Positions 1-11,749 of a stretch of 64,000 bases of DNA are shown piece by piece (the first letter of the stretch is position 1; the number at the start of each line of letters is the position of its first letter). The DNA comes from Megaustenia siamemsis (lineage: Eukaryota > Mollusca > Gastropoda > Stylommatophora > Ariophantidae): positions 61,480,126-61,544,125 of the forward strand of contig JAVIAB010000092.1 of NCBI GenBank assembly GCA_032433765.1. The letters run 5' to 3'. The notes under the pieces were generated by a model. That model was not told where the DNA came from. It did no database searches and saw only the letters and a list, made by a program, of their open reading frames with translations. The position numbers and the translations under genes are program-made.

Positions 1-100
1 AATATAATATAATATAATATAATATAATATAATATAATATAATATAATATAATATAATATAATATAATATAATATAATATAATATAATATAATAATATAA
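1..100. repeat. (AATAT)n microsatellite
   Basis: About 20 pure copies of a 5-bp AATAT unit start at the first base, so the array continues off the left edge of the window. It breaks down near base 91. Confidence 0.98.
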
Positions 101-249
101 TTAAAATAATCATACTTGTTTTTTTTTTTCAAATTAATGTTTCTTCTCTCCCCAATACGTATGCTACAGTAACAGTAAATGTTACAATAAGCGACTTCAA
201 CAGCTCGATATCAACATATCCAGTGGGCAAGACGGCGCACAGTTTTATA

Positions 250-330
250 GCCAGCGAGACAGTTCCTAGTAATTTGGATGTCAGCGAGACAGAAGCTTGT
301 AATTTGGCAGTCAGCAAGACAGCTTGTGAT
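250..330 (+). repeat. Three imperfect ~30-bp tandem copies
   Basis: Three successive segments begin with (T/C)CAGC(G/A)AGACAG, about 30 bp apart. They lie inside a 97-codon open frame (223-516) that I do not recognise. The repetition may be an old minisatellite seed. The frame has no family motif and I do not call it a gene. Confidence 0.5.
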
Positions 331-779
331 CAAATGCCGCTTGTGATGGTGCATATACTCGTGAAAGTTCAAACGTGGAGAGTGCTCAGTGATTTCATTA
401 GTGGACATGCCTTCGATGCATGGAACAAAACTATCAGAAAAGCTGTAGACATTCAGGCCGACAAGCGTTGCAGCTTGTCTATCAAAACAAAGTCAATCAA
501 CCGTGAAATAGATTAATCTCATACATATATATTTGTGTGTATGTATAAGCATATATCTATCTGTACATTTTTTAATGTGTTTGTTTGTGTGTATATAAAT
601 ATGTATAATATAAGCAAGATAGAGTGAGTAAAAGCGAGATAAAGAAGTTGATAGACAAATAAAAAGAGAGATTTAAATAGGGAAAATGATTGAGAGGAAG
701 AAACAGTGCACATTTGTATTACGTTATGTGTATGTGCATAGATATGTGTGTGTGTTTTTTATATAATTATTTATTTGTT

Positions 780-785
<6 letters not shown>

Positions 786-838
<53 letters not shown>
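786..838. repeat. (TA)n microsatellite
   Basis: Alternating TA with a single C interruption near 818. The Y/I-repeat open frame over it is an artefact. Confidence 0.97.
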
Positions 839-904
839 GCTATCTATCTATTGACCTTTCGAGCCGTAGCCGGCCCATAGGGCGTAGACCAAGATACCCC
901 TTCT

Positions 905-1262
905 CTTATCTGAATTTTGTTTGTTCTAGCAGTTTCAATTCTTTTAAAGATATTTGATCAAATCTCGCCATTTGTCTCTGTTCTGTGCAAGCAGCTCTAT
1001 CTCATTGAGGTAGCCGAATCCTGCTGCTCTTGCCTCTCTTATCAATGTTCTACTCAGTGTCTCTCTGGGTCTTCATCTTTTTCTCTTACCTGTTGTTTCC
1101 CATATGAGGGCTTGCTTTGCTATTCGGTTATTATCTTTTCTCATCACATGTCCAACATATGACCATCGTCTTTTCTTTATTACTGAAGATATTAGTGGTT
1201 GATTGGCGATTTCTCTAATTTCCTCGTTTGTTTTGAATTCGTTCCACGCTATACCAACTATT
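905..1262 (-). mobile_element. LINE-G fragment: C-terminal end of a non-LTR retrotransposon ORF2
   Basis: Read on the minus strand, the sequence encodes the conserved region after the reverse transcriptase: KKRRWSYVGHVMRKDN, then KQALIWETTGKRKR, then a segment ending LLAQNRDKWRDLIKYL and a stop. This W..GH..R / GKRKRGRPR / L.QDR..WR layout is typical of the extreme C-terminus of animal LINE ORF2 proteins. A stop replaces the G of the expected GRP motif. The reverse transcriptase itself is absent, so this is a 5'-truncated dead copy. The clade cannot be named by eye. Confidence 0.75.
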
Positions 1263-1309
1263 TTTCCTTAGACATTTATTTTCTAAAAGACACGTCAGTG
1301 TATTTAATT

Positions 1310-1640
1310 TAGTAAGAACTAGATAATTAGATTGATTTTATGTAACTGTATAATTCATTAGATTTAGTTTAGTGATAAATAAATAATTAGATTTAGTTCA
1401 TGTAATATATAGATCATTATATGCATTTGAGTACTAGATAGATAGTTCGATTTATTTCATGTAATTGATATTAGGTTTTAGTTCCTGTAATATATGCATG
1501 TTTAGAATTCATTCATCAAAATGACAAATTTGGTATAATTTATGTAACAAAAAATGTTATATTTAGTTCATGTAATAGATAGATATAGTTCTTGCAATAG
1601 ACCGGTGGTTAGGATTAGTTCATAAAAACGGCAGTTTTAG
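1310..1640. repeat. Degenerate AT-rich tandem repeat
   Basis: The phrase TTTAGTTCATGTAAT(A) followed by AGATAGAT-like spacers recurs irregularly (near 1330, 1390, 1450, 1480, 1565 and 1580). The spacing is uneven, so this reads as a decayed minisatellite. No gene seen. Confidence 0.5.
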
Positions 1641-1764
1641 TTTATTTAAAGGGTAGTTAAATCATAGGATATCCAAAAGATATCTGATGACTTTTCTTAA
1701 TGCTGACATGATGTTTGAAGAAACACATTTTATTTTTTCCTTTTATATCTCTATATACTGAAGA

Positions 1765-3088
1765 GAGGTCAAAAAGTAATGCACACCAATTTTTTTCTCG
1801 GAAACTATTCGGGCAAAATGTGTGAAATTTTCACAGATTGTAGCTGAACATCCCCTTGAAACTATCTATTTGTCAACATAATCTCCGTCCAAGCGTATTG
1901 CCTTACGCCAACGCGAAACTAGGTCATGAATGCCTCGTTTGTACCAAGTTTTGTCCTGCTCGCGTAGCCATTTTTTAACTGCACGGATCACATCCTCATC
2001 ATTGTCAAAGTGTGTCCCACGCAGGAATTTTTTGAGTGGTCCAAACAGATGTATATCTGAGGGAGCCAGATCAGGGCTGTAAGGAGGATGGGGCAGTACA
2101 GTCCAACCAAATTTGTTGATTGCTTCCCGTGTTACCAGACTTGTGTGAGGGCGTGCATTGTCATGTTGAAGCAACACATCTGCAGATGGCTTATTAGGCC
2201 GAACTCTGTGGAACCGATTTTGAGTTTTGTCAGTGTATTGATGTAAGCTGTCGAGTTGATTGTCTCACCTCTTGTCATTACATCAACAAGAATCACACCA
2301 TCAATGTCCCAGAAGACAGTGATCATCACCTTTCCGGCTGATGGAGATGTTTTGAATTTTTTCTTTTTGGTGACTGCGGATGATGCCATTCCATTGACTG
2401 CATTTTTGTTTCAGGCTCATAATAATGTGCCCACGTTTCGTCACCGGTAACAATTTTTGACAAAAACATTTCTCCTTCAACACCGAAACGCTCCAACAAT
2501 TCAGAACAGAATGTTTTCCTTTGAACTCTGTGATCATTTGTTAGGCACCGAGGAACCCATCGAGCGCAAATCTTTGAATATCCGAGAGTTTTAAAAATTG
2601 CGATTTCACTTCCCTTGCTGACTGTAAGCTGCAATGCCAATTGCTGACTAGTGATACGCCTATCCTTACGAATAATGGCATCAGCCCGGTTTAACATGTC
2701 TGTGCTGGTAGCCGAGGCAACACGTCCAGAACGCGGTAAATCATGCATATCCACTCGTACACTTTCTGCAGCTTTAATTCTCTGAACCCAGCGACTAACT
2801 GTGCTCCTATCGACTGCAGAACATGTGTACACTGCACACAGTCGTTTATGAATGTTTGCCACAGTTTCTTTTTCCGCAACCAGAAATTCTATGACAATTC
2901 GCTGTTTGTAACGGACATTGTTGACAAGCTCCATTTTAACGGTTCATAGATTGCGTAATATTTTGCAGAATGCTGTGCAATTTGGTGCACATAATTGGAA
3001 CATGTCATATTCCAAGTGTGCAAAATTTCATATTCCTATCTTTATTATTAGCCGAGAAAAAAATTGGTGTGCATTACTTTTTGACCTC
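1765..3088 (-). mobile_element. mariner (Tc1/mariner, DD34D) DNA transposon with perfect TIRs
   Basis: The element ends in 37-bp inverted repeats at 1765-1801 and 3052-3088. They begin GAGGTCAAAAAGTAATGC and end TTTCTCGG, and I found no mismatch between them. Outside these the ends stay related (TACTGAAGA- versus TACGTAGG-) next to TA dinucleotides, so the true terminus is probably about ten bases further out at a TA target. At about 1.32 kb with one minus-strand transposase it matches the usual mariner size. Intact TIRs suggest fairly recent activity, but the transposase is broken (separate entry). The copy could still be mobilised in trans by an active relative. Confidence 0.95.
1866..2934 (-). 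pseudogene. mariner transposase, broken by two frameshifts
   Basis: Start ATG at 2934. The first frame (2934-2326, 202 codons) holds the N-terminal helix-turn-helix DNA-binding half, a PRSGR linker (residues 67-71), a WVPRCLT motif (about 126-132) and VTGDETW with the first catalytic Asp at residue 165. The reading then moves to a second frame near 2350-2370, at an A-rich run, and to a third near 2200-2230. The third frame carries QHDNARPH (second Asp) and YSPDLAPSD (third Asp). Exactly 34 residues lie between these two, which is the DD34D mariner signature, so all three catalytic Asp codons survive. The frame ends at 1866. A homopolymer sequencing error could explain the first shift. Known function: cut-and-paste transposition at TA sites. 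Confidence 0.92.
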
Positions 3089-3351
3089 CCTACGTATAAA
3101 TTTTCATTTGAAATGTTATTATTGCAACATGATTTCAAAACTGTATAATAAATTATTAAATCAACACAAACTTAATTATGTTCTTTATGTGATAATTATT
3201 ATTTGCACACTATTGTTTGCCTGATTATACATACTTATGTGCCTTTTATGGAAAAACAAAGATTGTCTATGTATCCTTTTCAAAATGTATTCTTCATTCA
3301 CTTAAATTTACAATAAACAATATTATTTTACTATAGATATAGTTGTTCGAA

Positions 3352-3632
3352 AGGAAGTCGCGATAGCTCAGTGGTTAGTGAACTGGACTACAAAGGACAA
3401 GGGGTCAGGTTCGATCCTGACCGACGGCTACCAGGTTCACCCCGCTTTAAGTGGGTATCGGATTTTTTTCTGAAAAAAAAAATAAAGCGGCACGGGCGTA
3501 ATTGCGACCACACTACACCAAAAATCATGTGTCGAAGGTCTATAAAAAAAAATAGATTAAAAAAAAAATAGTGGTGGGCACTACCATATTCCCTATACGC
3601 CACTTGGCGTTATGGGCTCTTTACTTTTATTT
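3352..3632 (+). mobile_element. SINE1, tRNA-derived, with target site duplication
   Basis: A tRNA-like head carries A box TAGCTCAGTGG and B box GGTTCGATCCT, the RNA polymerase III internal promoter. The body includes AAAGCGGCACGGGCGTAAT and the 3' hairpin sequence ACGCCACTTGGCGT. The flanks ATAGTTGTTCGAA (3339-3351) and ATAGTTATTCGAA (3633-3645) form a 13-bp duplication with one mismatch. An extra A-rich stretch near 3540-3575 is specific to this copy. Confidence 0.9.
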
Positions 3633-3643
3633 ATAGTTATTCG

Positions 3644-4040
3644 AAGGCCCCGGTATCACTGCAAACGAATGGAAATCCATAATCACCCGTGCCAGTGGAA
3701 TCATCCGACTTAACATCTCATTGAATATCCAAACAAAGAAAAACAGCTACAGTCCACATCATAGCAAACACAACACACGTCAAAAGACATAAGGCGTATC
3801 AGCACCGAAGTAAACGCAGCTGAACTGTCCTTCGTCATACAATATCACCATTCATCGTAAGCAATCTGAATATAGAAACACAATCTGGATGAAAAGCACA
3901 GCTGACGGTGTGGACAGAACACTAAACTCATTAGCTCCGACAGCAAGCCGGACTTGCAATATGAGGAAACAATGATCACTTTTTAGACATTTCTCAACAG
4001 CTTCTTCTGCCTATCCGCCATTTTCATCGGAAGTGCCATT
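3644..4040. repeat. Dispersed repeat X, copy 1
   Basis: It resembles 7054-7480 in the same orientation. Shared stretches include CGTGCCAGTGGAATCATCCGA, AAGCCGGACTTG(C/G)AATATGAGGAAAC and GCCTATCCGCCAT, in the same order and at similar spacing. There is no open frame longer than about 60 codons and no visible terminal repeats, so the class is unknown. Confidence 0.7.
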
Positions 4041-5160
4041 ATTTTACTGATCATTAAGAATGACTTCATCATTCGTCCAGTTTGTTGTCCACTTGTGTCA
4101 GGGAAGGCAGCATTAGGACCCTGCTCGTCTTGGGCAGCATTAGAGGATATGTTCTACAGTTAACGTGTTCACCTCACGTCGGTCTATGTCTTTGTGTGCA
4201 ATATTTAATTTCCTGTAGATGTACCGGGGTGGTTACCGTGACTGCAGTTCTTAATCTTGAGATTATCACTTGAGTATTCGAACGACACGTATTAGTTTCC
4301 TTCTGATGTCTTTTCGAGCATCAGTGTTGTAGTGATAGCTTGGTTAGCTTGGTGATATATGATATTGTGAGTGGTACGATAAGTTTGACGTTCTTCAGTC
4401 CACCAACCTGAAAAATGGGTACCTGACTCAATTAGTTGGGATAGGTAAACAACAGCGAGGAAGAACACTGGATCCTTCACTAGCAGACGATGTGATCTAG
4501 TACAGTTAATTGTAACACTTCAGGCTTCTACGTCATTATTTAACAACTTTGTTATGGACACCTTCTACCTTTACCAGCATGATCCGAAGCGTGTTTATTT
4601 TTTTAATTGCAAGCGTTGTTAATCATGACTTAAGACAAAAACACACAACAAACATTCTTTATAATCAAATATTTCTTTGTATTGTTCTTCTTTCATCTTC
4701 ATATAATCGCTTTAATTGAACAAACAAAGGTGATGGTTCGACTGAAGAAGCTTCATTTGTTATAGAACGATTTATTACCCGAATTCAACCATAAAACTCA
4801 TAAACAGCTGTAAAGAAAGAAAAGTCGTCGATTAATATATTCACATACTCCGGATGTAATCATGATGGTTAAGGAGTTTTGGATTTTTTAGCATATTGAT
4901 TTGTCGCTAACTTGATCTCACATCATACCATTTCTGTGTGTTACATCTCTTCTTGGTCACAATCTATCTCTTCTGCCCACGATCGTTCACAAAACATAAT
5001 TTCTGTCATTGTCTTCTAACCAAAAAGCCGATAAGCTTCGTCGTCTTCCTTCTGTTCCATTAGCAAATGTTCTTACTTCTATTCTCCTGTAATATTTTCT
5101 TACGTACTATTATGTTAAGACAGCTTTTCACTTACTGTGCATAACTTAAGGAATTGTGAC
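4041..5160. other. No gene recognised
   Basis: Mixed AT-rich sequence. Homology to repeat X may continue to about 4175 (both copies share TAACGTGTTCAC). The two short open frames here have no family motif. Confidence 0.5.
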
Positions 5161-5170
5161 TTTTCTTAAT

Positions 5171-5434
5171 AAAATAAAAAAAGTAAAGTACCCCCGTGAC
5201 GCCAAGTGGCGTAAAGAGAATAAGGTGTTAGTGACCATACATTTTGCAGACCATCAACACATGATTTTTGGGGCAATGTGGTCGGTATTACGCCCGTGCC
5301 GCTTTACTTTCCCAGAAAAAATCCAGTACCCATTTAAGGCAGGGTGAACCCGGAAGCCGTCGGTTGGAATCGAACCCTACCCCTTGTCCTTTGTAGTCCA
5401 GTTCACTAACCACTGAGCTATCGCGACTCTCGAT
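5171..5434 (-). mobile_element. SINE1 with 10-bp target duplication
   Basis: Full-length minus-strand copy: head GAGTCGCGATAGCTCAGTGG, B box GGTTCGATTCC, then a body ending in GTACTTTAC and a T-run. TTTTCTTAAT occurs exactly on both sides (5161-5170 and 5435-5444), showing a retroposition event. Confidence 0.92.
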
Positions 5435-5444
5435 TTTTCTTAAT

Positions 5445-5949
5445 GGATATCCATAAAACAGTCTTAATAGTCAGTAAAACAATTTAAAACTCACATCTAT
5501 TGATACTTACTTTAGTGTATACATTCCAGGCATATTTCAGCGATTGTACTTGTTATATTCATATTGAGGACAAAAAGACTGATTCAATCGTCAACTAGTT
5601 AGTTTAGTTTACTCATAAATAAATAGGCACCAGACGTTTTCTTTTTCTTGAAAAGAAAGACTGCTTGGCGGAATGCTGACCATATTACGCGAATCGTGTT
5701 TCGACGCACCAAATTGTCAAAGTCACTAGCACAATATTCTCTTACGTCAAATCCTAAAGCGTGACGAGATGGCTTAGAAAAATATATGGTTCCGTTTTGC
5801 TTTCAACTGATTTGTACTTTTCATCAGTGATCCTATGTTTCTAGGCGTTTGTTTAGTCCTGCATGATTTTTTCTACTTGTATATTCAATTTGATTTAAAT
5901 GTATAAGTCTCTTGTGTTCTTCTTTGTTTATATTTTTTTTATTTGCCTT
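5445..5949. other. No gene recognised
   Basis: AT-rich sequence between a SINE and a LINE. No repeats, motifs or coding signal seen. Confidence 0.5.
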
Positions 5950-6870
5950 AATTATGAAGAGGAGATTATGAGGAAATAAAACAGGGTGTTAGACAAGGTT
6001 CAGTGCTGTCACCAGATTTGTTTAATATTTATAGTGAGATTATTTTAAGATCCATATGACATGCCTGGAGTAACAATTGGAGGTCATAATAAAAATAATC
6101 CAATGTATGCTGATGATACAGTCTTAATCGATAAGAGTGAAAATTAGTACAAGAAATGTTGGACATTATAGTGAAAGAAAGCAAAAATAAAGGACTCAGC
6201 CTTAATAGCAAAAAGACAGAAGTAATGGTAACAACAAAGAAAAAGACATCACCTCAGTGCAAAATAAAGACAAGTGGAACAATATTAGAATAGGTAAATG
6301 AATTTAAATATTTGAGAAATTTGTTAACCTCAGACGGAAGATGTACAAAAGAGGTGAGACGCAGAAAGCATGGCTCAGGCAAAAGCAACTTTCCAGAAAA
6401 TGAGGAAGATACCATGCAATTCAATTTTGGCAACAGAAACAAGAAAAATTGTTCTTAAATGTTATGTAGCGCCAGTCTTAACATATGGATGTGAATCATG
6501 GACAATAGGATAACAGACAAGAAAGTCAATAGAGTCTGTGGAAATGTGGTTTAACAGAAGAATTTTGAGAATACCGTGGACAGCTAAGAAGAGCAATGAA
6601 ATGTTCTGAAAGAGGTCAAAGCAAAAAGAGAGCTAATTTCCAATATTAGGAAGAAACAATCATCATTTTTTTGGCCATGTAATGAGAAGAGAACAACTGG
6701 AAAAATTGAGGGACAAAGAGATAGAGGGAAGCAAAGAGAAAAAATACCAGACAGCTTAAGAGAATGGCTTTGTAGAAGGTCAACAACAGAAATGATAAAG
6801 AATTGTCGAGATCGAAAGTTGTGGAGAGACATGATCACCTACGCCAGTAGGTCCGTTACTTGATGTTGAT
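5950..6870 (+). mobile_element. LINE-A fragment with reverse transcriptase palm, decayed
   Basis: Conceptual reading across frameshifts gives [16 protein letters not shown] (RT motif), then the catalytic block YADDTVLI (codons at 6105-6128), LNSKKTEVMV, and the C-terminal stretch REKIPDSLREWLCRRSTTEM ending KLWRDMITYASR. Many stops and shifts rule out function. The 3' end, CATGATCACCTACGCCAGTA followed by a GAT-rich tail, is shared with the copies at 11860, 24571, 59700 and 62453, defining one family. The clade was not determined. Confidence 0.9.
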
Positions 6871-7053
6871 GATGATGAATTATGAAGGTTTCGTGAGTTA
6901 GTAACTTGTGATAAATTATAGAACAAACTGTCACAACAGGATACTTAAGTATAGGAGATGTCACAATATGTTGTTGTGATGACATGACGTCAACACTGTT
7001 GATACAACAAACACTAAATTTCACGTATTGTTATGTTTATTGATATGGTTATC

Positions 7054-7480
7054 AAAGGCCTCGGTATAACTGTAAACGAAATTAAATCCATAATTGTTCA
7101 ACCGCCCGTGCCAGTGGAATCATCCGAATAAATATCTCATCTCTCAAACAAAGAAAGGTAGCTGCAGTTTACATCATAGAAGTCTCAGTGCATGCCAAAA
7201 GACATAGGGCGAAACTGTACAGAAATTGAACAGTACAGCCATCTGTTTCCCTGTCATGAGATATCTTTTACCGTAAGTAATCGGGATATCGAAACACGAT
7301 CAAATCGGATGAAACGCACAGTGCACGGTGTGCGCAGCGCACTTAACTCAGTAGCTCCTGCACCAAGCCGGACTTGGAATATGAGGAAACTGCTACAAGG
7401 AACACTTTTCATATTCAGCCTTTTACTGTTCCCGCCGCCTATCCGCCATATTGACCGGAAGATGACGTTCTTGTTAAGCA
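7054..7480. repeat. Dispersed repeat X, copy 2
   Basis: Direct-orientation relative of 3644-4040, diverged by eye at perhaps one base in four or five. It contains a 107-codon frame (7192-7515) that copy 1 does not preserve, so I do not call it coding. Confidence 0.7.
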
Positions 7481-8447
7481 CAGGAAGGGGATATAATGCG
7501 TTAGTTTTTATTTGATATTTTTATATTGGTTATTTCCCCTTTAACGTGTTCACATCTGTACCAAATTCAAGTTTCAGAGTATGTGTCCCAGCTTGATAGT
7601 TAGCTTTGCCTCATTGACGATAGTATCTCCAACTCAAGATGACGCCACTGATCTACAACAATAACTCCGTACACATTGTGTGAACAAAATATATAGTATT
7701 CATTCTGCTTCCCTCATTTCCTTTTGTATCTCTTCAGGTGTCGAGAGAGATACAAAGTTCTGGTTATTATCCTTTTGGAGGCTTCAATAATAGTCAATTG
7801 ATGTTGTTGTAGCATTTCTTTGATGTTGTCTGTCCTTCTTACTTTGAAGTCCTTTGCTCTCTCCCTTCTCCTCTTTTAGTAAATGCTTTATATAGAGAGG
7901 AATCACTCAGCATTATTTCAAAATGGGCAAATCAGTTTATTTGTTGTTTGTGTATATAACTTAGGATTAGCTCAATGCCTACTCTTTTCTCTTATAATTT
8001 CATTTCCGATTCTGTCTTTGCTGTTTCAACATGCATTTATTTAAAATTAGCAAGACATGCAGGAAGAATTAATTAAAATAAATTACAATTTGGCGAGGCA
8101 ACATAAAAGCATTAAATTGGTTTACAATTAAAACAAATTAAAACCAGAGAAATAAAATAAAAATAAATAGTTAGATTAAAACTAATCAAAGGAAACTTGA
8201 ATTGCACGAACAATTAAATTACTGTTGTTTTCTTTCACCGCTGCTTCTGCTGTCTCCTTCTGTCACAGATCGACAAAACTGGGAGTGGCCGTTGCGTTTT
8301 CATTCATCGTACTCACTCATAGTGTACAAAGTCCAGCACCGTTTTCATCGTTTTCATCAAGTTACCTTATTTTCTCTTCGACCTTTCTGCCATCCATCCT
8401 GCCAAATGCATTTGAATTAAGATGAACTGACCTCCTACAGTCACAAT
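7481..8447. other. No gene recognised
   Basis: AT-rich sequence. Short overlapping frames around 8202-8425 have no recognisable motif. Confidence 0.5.
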
Positions 8448-9395
8448 AAATGGAAAACCTATAATCTAGATAAATAGAAAACATAGTCCAGATAAGTTGA
8501 AAATCTACATTATAGGTAAATAGAAAATCTTCACTCTATATAAATAGAAAACATACAGTCTAGATAAATGGAAATATTTCAGCCTAAATGAGTGAAAATC
8601 TTAGAGTATAGACAAATGGAACTCCTACGGTCTAGAAAAATCGAAATCGTGCAATATCGATAAATAGAAATCTCACTGTCTGGATAAATTGAAATCTTAG
8701 TCTAGATAAATGGAATTCTTAGTCTAGATAAATGAAAATCTAAGTCTATATAAATGGAAATCTGCAGTCTAGATAAATGGAAATCTTAATCTAGATAAAT
8801 GGAAATCTTACAGTCTAGATAAATGAAAATCTTTCAGTGTAGATAAATGGAAATCTACAGTCTAGATAAATGAAAATCTACAGTCTAGATAAATGGAAAT
8901 CTTTTAGTCTAGATAAATGGAAATCTTAGTCTAGATGAATGGAAATCTTACAGTCTAGATAATTGGAAATCTACAGTCTAGATAAATGGAAATCTTACAG
9001 TCTAGATAAATGGAAATCTTAGTCTAGATAAATGGAAATCTACAGGCTAGATAAATGGAAATCCACAGTCTAGATACATGGAAATCTATAGTCTAGATAA
9101 ATGGAAATCTTACTAGATAATAGGAAATCTTAGTCTAGATAAATGGAAATCTACAGTCTAGAAAAATGGAAATCTACAGTCTAGATAAATGGAAATCTAC
9201 AGTCTAGATAAATGGAAATCTTAGTCTAGATAAATGGAAATCTTTTAGTCTAGATAAATGGAAATCTTACAGTCTAGATAATTATAAATCTTAGTCTAGA
9301 TAAATGGAAATCTACAGTCTATATAAATGTAAATCTTAGTTTAGATAAATGGAAATCTAGTCTAGATAAATGGAAATCTTAGTCTAGATAAAATT
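8448..9395. repeat. 22-24-bp minisatellite (TCTAGATAAATGGAAATC core)
   Basis: About 40 copies of TCTAGATAAATGGAAATC followed by TTAG, TACAG or TTACAG, giving 22-, 23- and 24-bp variants. Copies are diverged at the left edge (8448-8700) and cleaner to the right. The array stops within a few bases of a LINE-B 3' fragment. Confidence 0.97.
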
Positions 9396-9401
9396 GAAAC
9401 C

Positions 9402-9590
9402 CAAACAAACGCTACGAAAACGTCAGATTAAGAGGAAGACCGAGAAAGAGATGGATAAAGGGAATACTAGAGTCACTAGGAGGAATAACATCAGAAGATG
9501 CCAACAGAAGAGCAAAGAATCACAGATTGTTTCTCCCCTCGACGCCAACGGCAACAGAGGAAGGATAGAAGAGGAAGAGGAAGAGTGCTA
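9402..9590 (+). mobile_element. LINE-B 3' fragment, ~190 bp
   Basis: Starts at ACAAACGCTACGAAAACG and runs through RLRGRPRKRW-type coding sequence to the GAAGAGGAAGAGGAAG tail. It closely matches 11560-11745 and 16495-16665. It is severely 5'-truncated and directly abuts the minisatellite. Confidence 0.88.
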
Positions 9591-9639
9591 GTCCATGTGT
9601 TGGATTTTTGTGCGTGTATTTTTTGTGTTTGTGCGTATG

Positions 9640-9750
9640 CGTTTGTGGACTAGAGAGAGTCGGTGTAAGACTGGACATCTTTCACTATATAGGCAAGCTG
9701 GTGCTCTAACTACTGCGCTACTATCGCTGCAACTCTGTTAAAGGAGCAAG
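9640..9750 (-). mobile_element. Decayed tRNA-like SINE head
   Basis: The minus strand reads AGCGATAGTAGCGCAGTAGTTAGAGCACC, a plausible A box. The B box is no longer recognisable. It is probably an old tRNA-derived SINE, and it is not a functional tRNA because no cloverleaf can be completed. Confidence 0.4.
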
Positions 9751-9779
9751 GTTGGCAATGGTATCATGTGGGCATCAGT

Positions 9780-10150
<371 letters not shown>

Positions 10151-11135
10151 TTCTTGTATGCACCTACTAGCTCAAAAATATTGTATTCTTTTCTATAAAA
10201 CCACGTTAGTGCATATCTTTGTTTCTTTTTCCTTAAGTAGGTACATATTATGAAATAAAATTGCACTCACGGGTTCTAGATAAAACATTTTAGATAGAAC
10301 GGAAGCTGTACAGTAACTGCATCAAATATAAGTCGAAGAAACAATAAATAAAAACAGAAGAGAAAACCAATTAGTGTTTCTGGTTTCACATCAATTTTGT
10401 TGATTACTTGTAAGCGGAACAAAATTACAAAGTAAAAATGATCTGAATTAAAAAATATTTCCCCACAAGTAATTTAAAATGGACAAGGCTTTTATAAAAA
10501 TAAGCAGCAATGATTTCATGTTTTTTTTCGCTCTTGTTTTATAACAGAAAAAAAATTATAGAATTAGCCGTAGGTAAAGTTACCGAGCGACTTGAGCAGG
10601 TTTATCTTATTTTCATAATTTGTAATTTGTTTTAAAGTTTCCCTCGACACTCGAAAGTGCACAAGAGGAAATGAAAGAAGATTTGAAAGTATAATTTTTT
10701 TTTATTTTGGTGGTGGGGGGGGGGGGGAGTTGTTTAGATACGTAACGTTTACTTGTTTTTTTTTTATTTGCAACTACATTGTTTGTGTTACATTACATAT
10801 TGTTACGTTACATATTTATTGTTACATTATGTGAGTGCTGATTACTGGGCATTTGCTGCTTCTTGGATATCTGGGACAAATTATCAGAGCAGATTTATTT
10901 AAATTAATGGCATCAGATTTCAATTAGTCTCATAGGCGATGTGTCTTCAATCAATTATTAAGATCTGAAGATCCGAATGGCAACACTCAATGCGGGCAAT
11001 GAGGTTATTGAAGACAGGAAGTGAGGTTACAATTTAACATTCGACACAATTGTGTGAACCTGCAGCGCTGCATATAGGTAGTACATAGAGATTGAGAGAT
11101 AATAGAACAAACTCAAGTTGTTAATTTTTTCTTTT
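10151..11135. other. No gene recognised; poly-G tract
   Basis: AT-rich unannotated DNA with a run of 13 G at 10715-10727. No coding signal seen. Confidence 0.5.
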
Positions 11136-11146
11136 ACTGATCCAGA

Positions 11147-11749
11147 ACTTGGAGCAGCAGACTCAAGATTGAAGGAGAAACAAAAAAGGAAAGCGTACAT
11201 GAATTATACCATAATAAACTCAGGAGTTAACACCAACGAAGTAGCAAAACACGGAGTAGGATTCATTGTAGACCCAGAAACGTCCAAAAACATTATAGAA
11301 ATACATCAACATTCAGAAAGGATAATTACTCTAAGAGTAATAGAAAACAACGTCAATATAACATACATCCAAATATGTGCACCTTGCAACAACAACAACG
11401 AAGAAAGCGAAGAATTCTACGAAACACTTAACGAAATCATAAACAAAGTAAATAAGAACGAAGATCTACTGGTGATGGGGGACTTTAACGGGAGACCAGG
11501 AAAACGCAATTATGAGAACTCCAAATATCTGGGTCCATTTGGAGATAACACAGATAGAAAGAAGAGCCATAAACAAACGCTACGAAAACGCCAGATTAAG
11601 AGGAAGACCGAGAAAGAGATGGATAAAGGGAATACTAGAGTCACTAGGAGGAATAACATCTGAAGAGGCCAACAGAAGAGCAAAGAATCGCAGATTGTTT
11701 CTCCCCTCGACGCCAATGGCAACAGAGGAAGGATAAAAGAGGAGGAAGA
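11147..11749 (+). mobile_element. LINE-B with internal deletion: endonuclease joined to 3' end
   Basis: The first part, open from 11118, encodes the second half of an APE-type endonuclease: KHGVGFIVDPET, then YIQICAPCNNNNEESEEFY, then the catalytic-region LLVMGDFNG. At about 11545-11562 the sequence jumps directly to the LINE-B C-terminal coding region (INKRYENARLRGRPRKRW, ANRRAKNRRLFLPSTP), skipping the whole reverse transcriptase. ACTGATCCAGA occurs exactly on both sides (11136-11146 and 11750-11760), so the ~600-bp deleted form sits between one 11-bp target duplication. It is non-autonomous. The 181-codon frame that crosses the junction ends in the wrong frame and is not a real protein. 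Confidence 0.88.

Noticed and set aside
223..516. 97-codon frame as a gene
   Set aside because: No motif, contains an imperfect tandem repeat, and no start context, splice or polyA support.
748..957. Tyr/Ile-repeat peptides over TA tracts (also 9923-10198 and 38100-38369)
   Set aside because: TA microsatellite translation.
11118..11663. 181-codon frame as a real endonuclease-containing gene
   Set aside because: The last third is LINE 3' sequence read in the wrong frame after an internal deletion.
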